This document shows, in pieces, positions 14,732 to 22,889 of a stretch of DNA of 34,801 nucleotides. A program made the translations under genes and the position numbers. Numbering within the stretch: the stretch's first letter is position 1; each line of letters starts with the position of its first letter. The notes below the pieces were generated by a model, which ran no database searches, was not told the origin of the DNA, and saw nothing but the letters and a program-made list of their open reading frames with translations. Source of the DNA: Spirochaetota bacterium (lineage in GTDB: Bacteria > Spirochaetota > Spirochaetia > B11-G9); assembly GCA_024280415.1 (NCBI GenBank), contig JAJRQE010000046.1:1-34801 (forward strand), given 5' to 3'.

Positions 14732-16234
14732 ATGAGTACTACTGTCTTTATAAATGCAATGGATCTGACTGAATATGCCTATAAGAAGCTGCCCTGTGGC
14801 ACTACAGCCTTTGATTCTGTTATCAAAAGTGCAGAAAGCCTTCCTGATCTGAAAAAAATTGTAATTATTGCCAGAAAAGATTTTATCAGGGAAGGGAACT
14901 TCAGTATAATTGAGCCCCAGGGGAGAGATATGCACAGCCTGATAAGAGTTTTTCAGGAAGAAATAGGGGATTCGGAAAATCTATTCTATTTGTATGGGGA
15001 TGCGCCTTTACTTAATTCTGCGGTTTTTGAGCGAATGTACCGGAACCATAATCAGTATTTTGCCTCCTATACATTTGCTGATGGTTTTCCCTATGGAATG
15101 GCTCCTGAGATCATTAAAGGTTCAGTCCTTGATCAGCTTCTTGGACTGGCAGAAAAAAACAGTATCCCAATATCACGGAAATCACTCTTTGAGCTGATAA
15201 AGATAGATATTAATTCATTTGATATAGAAACAGAAATTTCAAGAATTGATCAGAGAATGCTGAGGGTTTCATTAACTGCAGATACAAAGCGAAATTATAA
15301 TCAGCTCTGTAGAATAATGGATAATTTAGATTCTGACAGCATATCGGATGAAGATCACCTTATTGACCTTCTTGAAACAAGTCAGATACTTTTGAGAACA
15401 GAGCCTTCATTTATTAATGTTCAGATAACAGGAGGGTGTTATCAAACCTGCTCATACTGTCCCTATCCTGATATGGGTGGAGATATCATTAACAGGGATG
15501 ATGAGATGAGCATCGATCAATGGATAGAGATCCTCGAAAAGGTGGGAGAGTTCAGCGATGATGCGGTATTCAGTGTTTCTCTGTGGGGGGAACCTTCCAG
15601 ACACAGTAATTTTTTAGGTATAGTAAGTTCTCTTTTGGAAAGAGAGAAATTTAGGCTTATTATTGAAACATCAGGAATTGGCTGGGATCCTAAAATCCCT
15701 GAGGCAATTTCAAAAATTTCGCAGGGCAGAGTTGACTGGATATTATCAATTGACGCTGATAATGCAGAGTCCTACAGCCGTGTAAGGGGCGACGGATGGG
15801 ATGAAGTTGTGAGTACAGCCGAATATCTTCATGAACTCTTTCCGGAAAACTTATATCTCCAGCTGGTAAGGATGAAAGCCGAGGAGGAGCATCTGGAGAA
15901 CTTCTATCGGGGATGGAAAGAGAAAGGTTATAAAATGATAATTCAAAAGTATGACCATTTCTGCAAAGTTCTTCCGGACAGACGGGTTACAGACCTTTCT
16001 CCTGTAAGAAGATTCCCCTGCTGGCATCTTAAACGGGATCTGAATATTCTTATTGACGGAACAGTTCCTCTCTGTCGGGAGGATCTGAAAAAAAAGTATA
16101 AAATGGGAAATATATTTAAAGATAAAATTGATCTTATCTGGAAAAATGGTGAATCTGTATATATAAACCATCTGAATGGTGAATATTCTGATCTTTGCAG
16201 GGGATGTGATGAATACTATACCTACAACTTCTAG
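14732..16234 (+). CDS. Radical SAM/SPASM protein with nucleotidyltransferase-like N-terminus (spiro-SPASM type)
   Basis: 500 residues in three parts. Residues 1-225 look like a GT-A/nucleotidyltransferase fold (FINAMDL, IVIIARKDF, and NLFYLYGDAPLLNSAVF around 83-99, where GDAPLL resembles the metal-binding Asp region of IspD or CMP-sugar synthetases). Residues 230-400 are a radical SAM domain with C236-x3-C240-x2-C243 (GGCYQTCSYCPYP) to bind the 4Fe-4S cluster and SAM. The last 70 residues are a SPASM-like region with Cys 430, 448, 489 and 492 (CWHLKRDL, PLCRED, LCRGCDEY) for auxiliary clusters. I recall this architecture as a spirochaete-enriched family of unknown substrate. No clear ribosome binding site. 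It heads a seven-gene set. The chemistry is not known. Confidence 0.85.
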   Translation: MSTTVFINAMDLTEYAYKKLPCGTTAFDSVIKSAESLPDLKKIVIIARKDFIREGNFSIIEPQGRDMHSLIRVFQEEIGDSENLFYLYGDAPLLNSAVFERMYRNHNQYFASYTFADGFPYGMAPEIIKGSVLDQLLGLAEKNSIPISRKSLFELIKIDINSFDIETEISRIDQRMLRVSLTADTKRNYNQLCRIMDNLDSDSISDEDHLIDLLETSQILLRTEPSFINVQITGGCYQTCSYCPYPDMGGDIINRDDEMSIDQWIEILEKVGEFSDDAVFSVSLWGEPSRHSNFLGIVSSLLEREKFRLIIETSGIGWDPKIPEAISKISQGRVDWILSIDADNAESYSRVRGDGWDEVVSTAEYLHELFPENLYLQLVRMKAEEEHLENFYRGWKEKGYKMIIQKYDHFCKVLPDRRVTDLSPVRRFPCWHLKRDLNILIDGTVPLCREDLKKKYKMGNIFKDKIDLIWKNGESVYINHLNGEYSDLCRGCDEYYTYNF

Positions 16235-17171
16235 GAACCCCAGGATTCCCTATACTATGGTAGGGGGAAGGAAAAGTGATAAAGATCTCAGCCTTTCACC
16301 TGTTATAAGTATCCTTGTTCTTAACAGGGGGGGAAGACCGTACAAAGCTGAATATCTAAAACATCTGGAATCTCTGGGGGGGATAGAAATTATATCAATT
16401 CAGGGTCCGGGGGTGAGTTATGATGTTGAGTCCCTTTCTCTGAGATTTCCTCAGATACGGTTTTTGGTGTTAGGTGCAGATGCTTCTCCCGGGGAACAGA
16501 TAAACATTGGTATGATAGAGGCTTCCGGGAGAAATCTTATGGTATTCTGGGATGATATGCGGCCGGGATACCGTTTTACCGAAAGATTTTTACACAATAT
16601 TGATAAAACTTCTGTTCTATGTAGTGTTCCAATACTTCAGAGTACAAGATATGAGACTGTTCCTTCTCTCATGGCACCTGCTTTTCACGGCAGTCGTTTG
16701 AAAATGATATCTCTTATGCCCAGTGCCCATGGTGCGGAAACTCTCTATCCTTTTGATTATGCAGGAATATATAATAAGGAAAAATTTTTATTAAGTGGTG
16801 GCTTTGACTATAATATTGAAAATCAATATTGGCAGAAGATGGATTTTGGTTTCCGGGTACACATGTGGGGAGAGTCAATAACATTCAATACAGGTGTTAA
16901 AATAGAGTATCTTATAGAACAGTTCCCAGAAGATACGACCCCTGATCAATACTATAAATATTTTTACCTGAAAAATTTGATAGTCAGATTTTCCGGTGAT
17001 AATGCATCAATATCCTGGTCAAAATTTTTATCCTACTCTTTCAAGTCCGGTACATCCTTCCTGGCATCTCTGAAGGATTTTAAGGCTGCCAGAAACTGGG
17101 TAGATATAAATAAATTCAGATTTTCATGTGATGCGAGACAGGTTACAGATCTTTGGGAGGTTAAGGAATGA
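16209..17171 (+). CDS. Glycosyltransferase-like protein (GT2/GT-A type), unknown acceptor
   Basis: About 320 residues. After a short tail, SPVISILVLNRGGRPYKAEYLKHLESL opens a GT2-like Rossmann half, followed by IRFLVLGADASPGEQINIGMIEASG and LMVFWDDMRPG, where the acidic pair occupies the place of the DxD metal site. YAGIYNKEKFLLSGGFDYNI resembles the GT2 region where the enzyme closes over the acceptor. I use the ATG at 16209 (weak AGGGG upstream), which overlaps the preceding gene by 26 nt; starts at 16176 or 16257 are also possible. It overlaps the next gene by 4 nt (ATGA). The family call is moderate because sequence identity to classic GT2 enzymes looks low. Confidence 0.65.
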   Translation: MNTIPTTSRNPRIPYTMVGGRKSDKDLSLSPVISILVLNRGGRPYKAEYLKHLESLGGIEIISIQGPGVSYDVESLSLRFPQIRFLVLGADASPGEQINIGMIEASGRNLMVFWDDMRPGYRFTERFLHNIDKTSVLCSVPILQSTRYETVPSLMAPAFHGSRLKMISLMPSAHGAETLYPFDYAGIYNKEKFLLSGGFDYNIENQYWQKMDFGFRVHMWGESITFNTGVKIEYLIEQFPEDTTPDQYYKYFYLKNLIVRFSGDNASISWSKFLSYSFKSGTSFLASLKDFKAARNWVDINKFRFSCDARQVTDLWEVKE

Positions 17172-17866
17172 AAACAGCAGTTTTTCTACAGGTCAGGGTT
17201 GGTTCTACCAGGCTTCCCGGAAAAGCCCTGCTTCCTCTGGAAGGCCTTACTGTCATTGAGCATGCAATGAGAAACCTCATGGATGTTAATGCAGATGTAT
17301 TTGCAATTCTTACAGAACCGGAGAGCAAATCCCAGCTTGCAGGACTTGCAGAAAAATGGGGATATAAACTTTTTATAGGGGACAGAGAAGATGTTCTTAA
17401 GAGGTATGCAGATGCGGTTAAATATTTTTCTGCGGAAACGGTAGTCAGAGCTACTGGTGATAATCCTTTGGTTTCAGGATCTCTTGCAAATGATATCATA
17501 AGGTACCACAATCTAAAGAATGCCGATTTCAGTGCATTTACGGGAATGCCTCTTGGTACAGGAGTCGAAATATTAAGGGGTGAATCTATACTGCAGGCAA
17601 ATGAGCTTTCTACAGATCTTTACGAAAGGGAACATGTCTCCCCCTCACTCTATTTTAGGGAAAGTAAATTTTATATTAACAGAGTTCCGGTATCCGGTGA
17701 ATATTACTTTCCGGAAGGGAGAGTTACTCTGGATACCATAGAGGACTACAATTATCTTAAAAATATTTTCCGACAGTTAAATAATTGTAAACAAATTAAT
17801 ATTCAGACACTTGTTACCTGGTTAAGGATGAATATGCCTGTAAATAATTACGCTCTGGCTCAGTAA
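17168..17866 (+). CDS. SpsF-like cytidylyltransferase family protein
   Basis: 232 residues with the N-terminal nucleotide-binding signature of the CMP-sugar synthetase/SpsF family, FLQVRVGSTRLPGKALLPL, then GDREDVLKRY and VVRATGDNPLVSGSLAND, the metal-binding Asp region, and a late REHVSPSLYF and RVTLDTIEDY block. Members activate sugars or sugar acids as CMP derivatives or act beside N-acetylneuraminate/pseudaminate-like pathways in spore coat and flagellar glycan clusters. Translation is coupled to the upstream gene by ATGA, and only 3 nt separate it from the next gene, which has a PseG-like domain; that pairing supports a CMP-sugar route. Substrate unknown. Confidence 0.82.
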   Translation: MKTAVFLQVRVGSTRLPGKALLPLEGLTVIEHAMRNLMDVNADVFAILTEPESKSQLAGLAEKWGYKLFIGDREDVLKRYADAVKYFSAETVVRATGDNPLVSGSLANDIIRYHNLKNADFSAFTGMPLGTGVEILRGESILQANELSTDLYEREHVSPSLYFRESKFYINRVPVSGEYYFPEGRVTLDTIEDYNYLKNIFRQLNNCKQINIQTLVTWLRMNMPVNNYALAQ

Positions 17867-17869
17867 TAT

Positions 17870-19633
17870 ATGGCGGGAAAATCATTTCTCCTTGTCCCCT
17901 TAAGTAGAGCGGACAGCGGAACAGGGCATTTAAGGAGAATGATCAGCCTGTACCACCATCTGAAGGAAGGAGCTTCATGCTCGATCTATACAACAAAGGG
18001 GGAAAGTTCAGAAATTCAAAAATCTCTTATTTCGTATTCAGTCAGTTCAGATGATTTGATTGTTTCTGAAGATACGGGTTCCGACAGATGGGATTTTATT
18101 ATAATTGACTATAGGAAGACTCCCGGATCACTCTTTGATTATTTCAGAGGCAGGGGTAGTCTGATAGGAATTGATGAAGGGGGAGATTATCGAAGTGAAT
18201 TCCAGTTTCTTATAGATATTCTACCTTCCCTGCCAAATAGAATTCAGGCAAATATTTCTTCCCCGGGGTTGCTGAATCTTCCTCCGAAACATGAATATCT
18301 GAAGGTTGAAAAAGAGTATAAAAAGATTCTGATTACCTTTGGGGGTGAGGATCCTTTGGATCTTACCTCCAAAATCCTCATGTTTATACAGAAATATGGT
18401 TACTTCAGGAGTGCAGAAATTACTGTTGTTACCCAGAGTAGTTCCATAAAGGAATCCGGTGAAGATAGATTAAAAATTCTTATCAGTCCGGAAAATCTTA
18501 AAGATATGCTTGTTGATTACGATTTAATTATTACAAGTTTTGGGATTACAACTTTTGAGTCCCTCTCTTCCGGAGTCCCTTTCCTTCTATTAAATCCTGA
18601 AAAATATCATGAGAAATTATCAATTTTCTGTGGATTCCCTACATTGGGAGTGGTACTGCCTGAAAAGAAAAGAATGGATAAATTTCTTAAATCAGGAGTC
18701 TCCTACTTAGATCTGCAGCAAAAATATATTACCCGGACAGATCAGAATCTTGGAAATATTATTGGAAATCTAAAAAAAGGGAAAACCAATTGCCCTGTCT
18801 GTACCAATTCAGGTTTCAAAAACAAAATAATCTGCAGGACTGGAGCAGGAACCTATTACAAATGCAGAAGATGCAGGATTATATATCTTCTCCCCTTAAT
18901 ATCTTCCAGTAATAGTTATAGAAAAGAATATTTTTTTGAAGAGTATAAAAAGCAGTATGGGCGGACATATCTGGAAGATTTTAGAAAAATAAAGACTTTT
19001 GCAGCTGAGCGTCTGAATATTATAAACACTCTTGGGAAAAAATCTCAAACCGGATCCCCCTCTTTACTGGATGTAGGTTGTGCATATGGTCCTTTTCTTG
19101 CAGAAGCAGAATATTTTGGATACACTCCCGAAGGGGTAGAAATTATACCCGAAGCAGCAGAATATGTTCGATCCAATCTTGGTTTTCCTGTTTTCAGCAC
19201 CTGCTTTGAGGAGCTGGAAACTGAAAAGCAATTTGATCTGCTGACAATGTGGTATGTCATTGAACATTTTGATAAGCTTGATTCTGTTTTAATCCAGGTA
19301 AATAAATTACTAAAGTCTGGTGCTGTTTTTGCGTTTTCAACACCTGAAAGTACAGGAATTTCAGGACTTAAGGATCTGAAATCTTTTTTGAGAGGGAGTC
19401 CTTCGGATCATATTACGGTCTGGAGCACCAGGGCTGCAAAAAAGATTCTTCCTGGCTTTGGTTTTAGAATTAGAAAAATTCGAATAACAGGTCACCATCC
19501 TGAAAGATTTCCTTTTTTTAGGGTGCTGGAGCTTATATTTGGAGAAAAGGGTATACTTATTTTGAGTAAATTATTTAAATTGGGTGATACTTTTGAAGTA
19601 TATGCTGAAAAAATAAGGGAATATAATGGCTAG
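17870..19633 (+). CDS. PseG/SpsG-like domain fused to a zinc-ribbon methyltransferase
   Basis: 587 residues. Part one (1-300) resembles PseG/SpsG, the GT-B-fold UDP-sugar hydrolase of pseudaminic acid synthesis: SRADSGTGHLRRMISL, IIIDYRKTPGSLFDYF, IGIDEGGDYRSEF, ILITFGGEDPLDLTSKIL and IITSFGITTFESLSSGVP. Part two starts at a Cys-rich element (CPVCTNSG then CRRCRIIYL, about 304-340) and continues as a class I SAM methyltransferase (LLDVGCAYGPFLAEAEYFG with EGVEI following, MWYVIEHFDKL, LLKSGAVFAFSTPE). Such zinc-finger methyltransferases are common in sugar modification. The fusion implies the same substrate is hydrolysed or transferred and then methylated. No Shine-Dalgarno sequence is evident; it overlaps the next gene by 8 nt. 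Confidence 0.8.
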   Translation: MAGKSFLLVPLSRADSGTGHLRRMISLYHHLKEGASCSIYTTKGESSEIQKSLISYSVSSDDLIVSEDTGSDRWDFIIIDYRKTPGSLFDYFRGRGSLIGIDEGGDYRSEFQFLIDILPSLPNRIQANISSPGLLNLPPKHEYLKVEKEYKKILITFGGEDPLDLTSKILMFIQKYGYFRSAEITVVTQSSSIKESGEDRLKILISPENLKDMLVDYDLIITSFGITTFESLSSGVPFLLLNPEKYHEKLSIFCGFPTLGVVLPEKKRMDKFLKSGVSYLDLQQKYITRTDQNLGNIIGNLKKGKTNCPVCTNSGFKNKIICRTGAGTYYKCRRCRIIYLLPLISSSNSYRKEYFFEEYKKQYGRTYLEDFRKIKTFAAERLNIINTLGKKSQTGSPSLLDVGCAYGPFLAEAEYFGYTPEGVEIIPEAAEYVRSNLGFPVFSTCFEELETEKQFDLLTMWYVIEHFDKLDSVLIQVNKLLKSGAVFAFSTPESTGISGLKDLKSFLRGSPSDHITVWSTRAAKKILPGFGFRIRKIRITGHHPERFPFFRVLELIFGEKGILILSKLFKLGDTFEVYAEKIREYNG

Positions 19634-21281
19634 GACAACAGTTCTTATATTAGGCGGAAGTGTAATGCAGATTCCTGCTATAAAATATGCAAAAGAGATG
19701 GAATGGGATGTTATTGTAGCCGATGGTAATCAGGATGTCCCAGGAAAGGATTATGCGGATTACTTTGAACCCATTGACTTGAAAAACATCGAAGATATGA
19801 TAAAAATGGCTCGTGGTTACAGGGCAGTCGGCTCTCTTGATGCTGTTTTTACTGCAGGAACTGATTTTTCTGAAACAGTTGCAAGAGTTGCTGCTGCAGC
19901 AGGGTTGCCTGGAATCACTATTGATGCATCTATAAATGCAAGTAATAAGGGAAGAATGAGAGAAGTCTTTCTGAAAAACGGAATTTCTTCTCCTCTGTTT
20001 TTAACTGTTGACAATATTTCAGAATTTGAATGCAGTATTGTTAAGGAAAGAGGTTTACATTTTCCTCTTGTAGTAAAACCTGTTGATAATATGGGTTCCC
20101 GGGGGATACAGAAATCAGAGAACTGTGATGAACTTATTACCTCAATAAAGACAGCTGTCTCTTTTTCCCGATCAGGTTCTGTTATTTTAGAGGAGTATCT
20201 GGATGGGAAAGAATTCAGTATAGATGCTCTTGTGTATGATGACAAAATAACTATATGCGGATTTGCTGACCGGCATATTTTTTATCCTCCCTATTTTATT
20301 GAAATGGGACATACTATTCCGTCAGATATTGATGAAAATACAGCGACGGAGATCATTCAAGTATTTAAAGCAGGGGTCAGGGCTTTAGGGATAACAGAGG
20401 GTGCTGCAAAAGGAGATATCCGGTTAAGCCGTGGGAAAATATATATTGGAGAGATTGCAGCACGATTATCCGGAGGGTATATGTCAGGATGGACCTTTCC
20501 CTATTCCTCTGGTGTTCCTCTTACAAAAGCCGCTTTAAAAATTGCAGCAGGCCAGTCTCCTGGCGATCTGAGTCCTGTTTTCTCCCGGTTTACGGCAGAA
20601 AGAGCGTTCCTGTCTATTCCTGGAGTAGTTTCGCTCATTGAAGGTGTTGGTGATGCAAAGACTCTTCCCGGTCTATACGATATTTTCCCGAGGGTTGTTC
20701 CCGGGGATCATGTTAGATTTCCTGAAAATAATGTGGAAAAAGCCGGAAACTGTATTGCAGTAAGTGAGGATCGTTCTGCTGCTGTAAAATCTGCAGAGGA
20801 AGCCTGTAGGACGATTTTTGTCCGGCTGGAAGCCTGTAATATTAAAACAGAGGAATTCCTATTCGGATCTTACCAGAAATGGGTACAAAATGCGTTCACT
20901 CTGGAAGATAGTATTAATCTTGATTTTCTCGAAAAAATCCCTGATTATGAGTTAAATTCTTCTAAAAGTATAACCATACTGCAGCTGCCGGATTTAAACC
21001 GGGAATATTCTACAGAGTGGCATGGAAAGAGATTGAATAGAGCTTTCCAGGATGTTCTGGAGATGGATTATGGTGATTATACTGTGAATCAAACCCGTAT
21101 TTCTACCTTAAAGGCAAATAGTGGAAATAGGCGTAATGGAGTTGTTTTGGGTAAGATCTTCTACCATGCTTTTCTTCGGGGAGGGATACAGGGAGGAGTC
21201 TGGGTAATAGATTCGGCTTTGAAGATCTTAAGTGAGAAAAAAAGTTTGTCGGAGTTATTTTCAAAATGGAAAAAATATTAA
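19626..21281 (+). CDS. ATP-grasp ligase with an extra C-terminal domain
   Basis: 551 residues. An N-terminal preATP-grasp Rossmann half (TVLILGGSVMQIPAIKYAKE), then an ATP-grasp domain of the carbamoyl-phosphate synthase/PurK kind: FPLVVKPVDNMGSRGIQKSE near 153, VILEEYLDGKEFSIDALVYD near 195, and EIAARLSGGYMSGW near 278 for metal and ATP binding. From about residue 415 a 135-residue tail with no family I recognise includes ITILQLPDLNREYSTEWHGK. ATP-grasp enzymes join a carboxylate to an amine, thiol or another nucleophile through an acyl phosphate, so this one could attach an amino acid or acyl group to the sugar or protein made by the cluster. It overlaps genes on both sides (8 and 16 nt). 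Confidence 0.85.
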   Translation: MARTTVLILGGSVMQIPAIKYAKEMEWDVIVADGNQDVPGKDYADYFEPIDLKNIEDMIKMARGYRAVGSLDAVFTAGTDFSETVARVAAAAGLPGITIDASINASNKGRMREVFLKNGISSPLFLTVDNISEFECSIVKERGLHFPLVVKPVDNMGSRGIQKSENCDELITSIKTAVSFSRSGSVILEEYLDGKEFSIDALVYDDKITICGFADRHIFYPPYFIEMGHTIPSDIDENTATEIIQVFKAGVRALGITEGAAKGDIRLSRGKIYIGEIAARLSGGYMSGWTFPYSSGVPLTKAALKIAAGQSPGDLSPVFSRFTAERAFLSIPGVVSLIEGVGDAKTLPGLYDIFPRVVPGDHVRFPENNVEKAGNCIAVSEDRSAAVKSAEEACRTIFVRLEACNIKTEEFLFGSYQKWVQNAFTLEDSINLDFLEKIPDYELNSSKSITILQLPDLNREYSTEWHGKRLNRAFQDVLEMDYGDYTVNQTRISTLKANSGNRRNGVVLGKIFYHAFLRGGIQGGVWVIDSALKILSEKKSLSELFSKWKKY

Positions 21282-22312
21282 CTGCAGCTGCTTTAATTCT
21301 TCTAATCTCTGTCTATAGTTTTACAGAAGAGGTATCCACGGAGATGATCTCTATTAATGAAATTATTGAAACTACCGGTGCGGAATTCAGATGGGATCCT
21401 TTCAGATTTTTGGGTGAACTTTCCTTGTCTGATCAGACTGTTATTTTTCAACCAGGAATACCTTTCCTTCTGATCAATTATTCAGAAAAAACTGAAACTG
21501 TCAGTGTTGTAAGGGGCAGGGAGGGTGGAATATATTTCTCCAGGGAAGGGGCTGATATCATTATTGATCTTTTCAGTTCTGTTTCAGTCCCTGTAAGTAT
21601 TGTAAAAGTAAAAGCCATAATAATAGATCCGGGGCATGGAGGAAAGGATCCGGGAGCTGTTGGTCGTTTTCATTTGGATGACGGGCAGTTTGAACTGAAG
21701 GAAAAAGATGTTGTTTTATCTGTAGCCATGAATGTAGCGGAAAGACTGAAAAGCACCTACAGTGATAAGCAGGTCATTCTTACAAGATCCACAGATGAAT
21801 TTATTAGTCTTGAACAGCGGACTGTAATTGCAAACAGCATAGAACTTGGAGAGAATGAGGCAATAATATTTGTTTCGGTTCATGCAAATGCATCTCTAAA
21901 TCCCAGAGCCAATGGGTTTGAGGTCTGGTATCTGCCTCCTGAGTACCGTAGAGATTTACTTGATGACAGTACTATCGAAAGTGAATTGAGTGATGTAGTT
22001 CCCATTCTAAACACAATGCTGGAAGAGGAAATAACTGTAGAGAGTATTCTGCTTGCCCAGAGTATACAGAAAGGTCTTACTGTCTCCATTGGAGACAAAA
22101 TAGAGGACAGAGGTCTTAAAGAGGAGTCATGGTTTGTAGTCAGGAAAGCAAAGATGCCGGCTGTTCTGGTAGAGCTTGGTTTTATTACAAACCAGAAAGA
22201 AGCTCTTACTTTAAGGGATGAATCATACTTGAAGAAAGTCGGCGAAGGGATCTATAATGGCATAAGTGGTTTTATTAACCATTTTGAGATGCAATACTTT
22301 CCCGGGGAATAA
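21266..22312 (+). CDS. N-acetylmuramoyl-L-alanine amidase (AmiC/Amidase_3)
   Basis: Periplasmic zinc amidase that cuts the bond between MurNAc and the peptide stem. The 348-residue product begins with a signal peptide (MEKILTAAALILLISVYSF), has a 95-residue N-terminal part without clear family, then the Amidase_3 domain: IIIDPGHGGKDPGAVG (zinc His), a Glu-rich FELKEKDVVL (zinc Glu), FVSVHANASLN (zinc His), and AVLVELGFITN (catalytic Glu). All four metal or catalytic residues are present. A loop after the first motif (GRFHLDDGQFE) is somewhat longer than usual. It overlaps the ATP-grasp gene by 16 nt and precedes a GerMN gene by 3 nt. Confidence 0.92.
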   Translation: MEKILTAAALILLISVYSFTEEVSTEMISINEIIETTGAEFRWDPFRFLGELSLSDQTVIFQPGIPFLLINYSEKTETVSVVRGREGGIYFSREGADIIIDLFSSVSVPVSIVKVKAIIIDPGHGGKDPGAVGRFHLDDGQFELKEKDVVLSVAMNVAERLKSTYSDKQVILTRSTDEFISLEQRTVIANSIELGENEAIIFVSVHANASLNPRANGFEVWYLPPEYRRDLLDDSTIESELSDVVPILNTMLEEEITVESILLAQSIQKGLTVSIGDKIEDRGLKEESWFVVRKAKMPAVLVELGFITNQKEALTLRDESYLKKVGEGIYNGISGFINHFEMQYFPGE

Positions 22313-22315
22313 TAA

Positions 22316-22768
22316 ATGAATCTAAAAAAGAATAAAATAACTCTGCTGTTCATATCTGTTTTTGCTTTTCTGCTGCTATTCTCTACAGCATTTTATATTA
22401 TTAACGGGAGCAGAACCATCAGACGAGTTCTTTTCTTCCCTGGTAGAACCAATTATTCCGGGGAGGTGCGACGACTTCCACTGCAGGCATCAGTTGAAGA
22501 TGATGTTGAATTATTTGTAAAGGAATTAATTTTAGGCCCCTTTCAGATTGATCATTCGAGGGTTGTTCCTGAAAATACCAATCTTAAGAATCTGATGATA
22601 AGGGAGAAATCATTGCTTTATATTGATTTTTCAGCCGATTTTATTGTTCACGAAGATGAATTTACTATTCTTCCGGAAGAAATGAAGATTTTGATTAAAA
22701 AGAATATTGTATATAATTTCCCTTTTTTAAAGCAAATTTCAATCTCAGTTGATGGTCAGTCCCTTTAG
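22316..22768 (+). CDS. Membrane-anchored GerMN-domain protein
   Basis: 150 residues with one N-terminal membrane segment (about 9-29, LLFISVFAFLLLFSTAFYII) and a single GerMN-type domain: RVLFFPGRTNYSGEVRRLPL, then VELFVKELILGP, LYIDFSADFI and a late helix before FLKQISISVDGQSL. GerMN domains occur in spore-germination proteins and in non-sporulating bacteria next to amidases, where they likely bind cell wall. Its position 3 nt after the amidase gene supports a shared cell-wall role. Function beyond that is unknown. The flaA promoter follows after 54 bp. Confidence 0.78.
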   Translation: MNLKKNKITLLFISVFAFLLLFSTAFYIINGSRTIRRVLFFPGRTNYSGEVRRLPLQASVEDDVELFVKELILGPFQIDHSRVVPENTNLKNLMIREKSLLYIDFSADFIVHEDEFTILPEEMKILIKKNIVYNFPFLKQISISVDGQSL

Positions 22769-22822
22769 GAACAGGAAAATCGTTATTTAATAGCATATGT
22801 GTTTAAAAAAAAAGAAAAATCG

Positions 22823-22850
22823 TTGACAAACAAAAATCATTGCGTATAAT
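22823..22850 (+). promoter_or_regulatory. Sigma-70 type promoter of flaA
   Basis: TTGACA and TATAAT, both perfect consensus hexamers, separated by 16 bp. The start would be near 22857 and the leader about 33 nt. This fits the very abundant FlaA product and the observation in other spirochaetes that flaA is read by the housekeeping sigma factor. Confidence 0.85.
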
Positions 22851-22889
22851 TTTAGATACTTATTGAAAATGGTTTTAAAGGAGCAATGG

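Noticed and set aside
14552-14935. 127-codon open frame on the minus strand across the direct repeats
   Set aside because: It overlaps the start of the well supported radical SAM gene, shows no domain, and its openness follows from the repeat itself. Kept only as a note.
22863-22889. TTG start for flaA nine codons upstream
   Set aside because: Those codons include the AAAGGAG ribosome binding site for the ATG at 22890, which gives a clean signal peptide.
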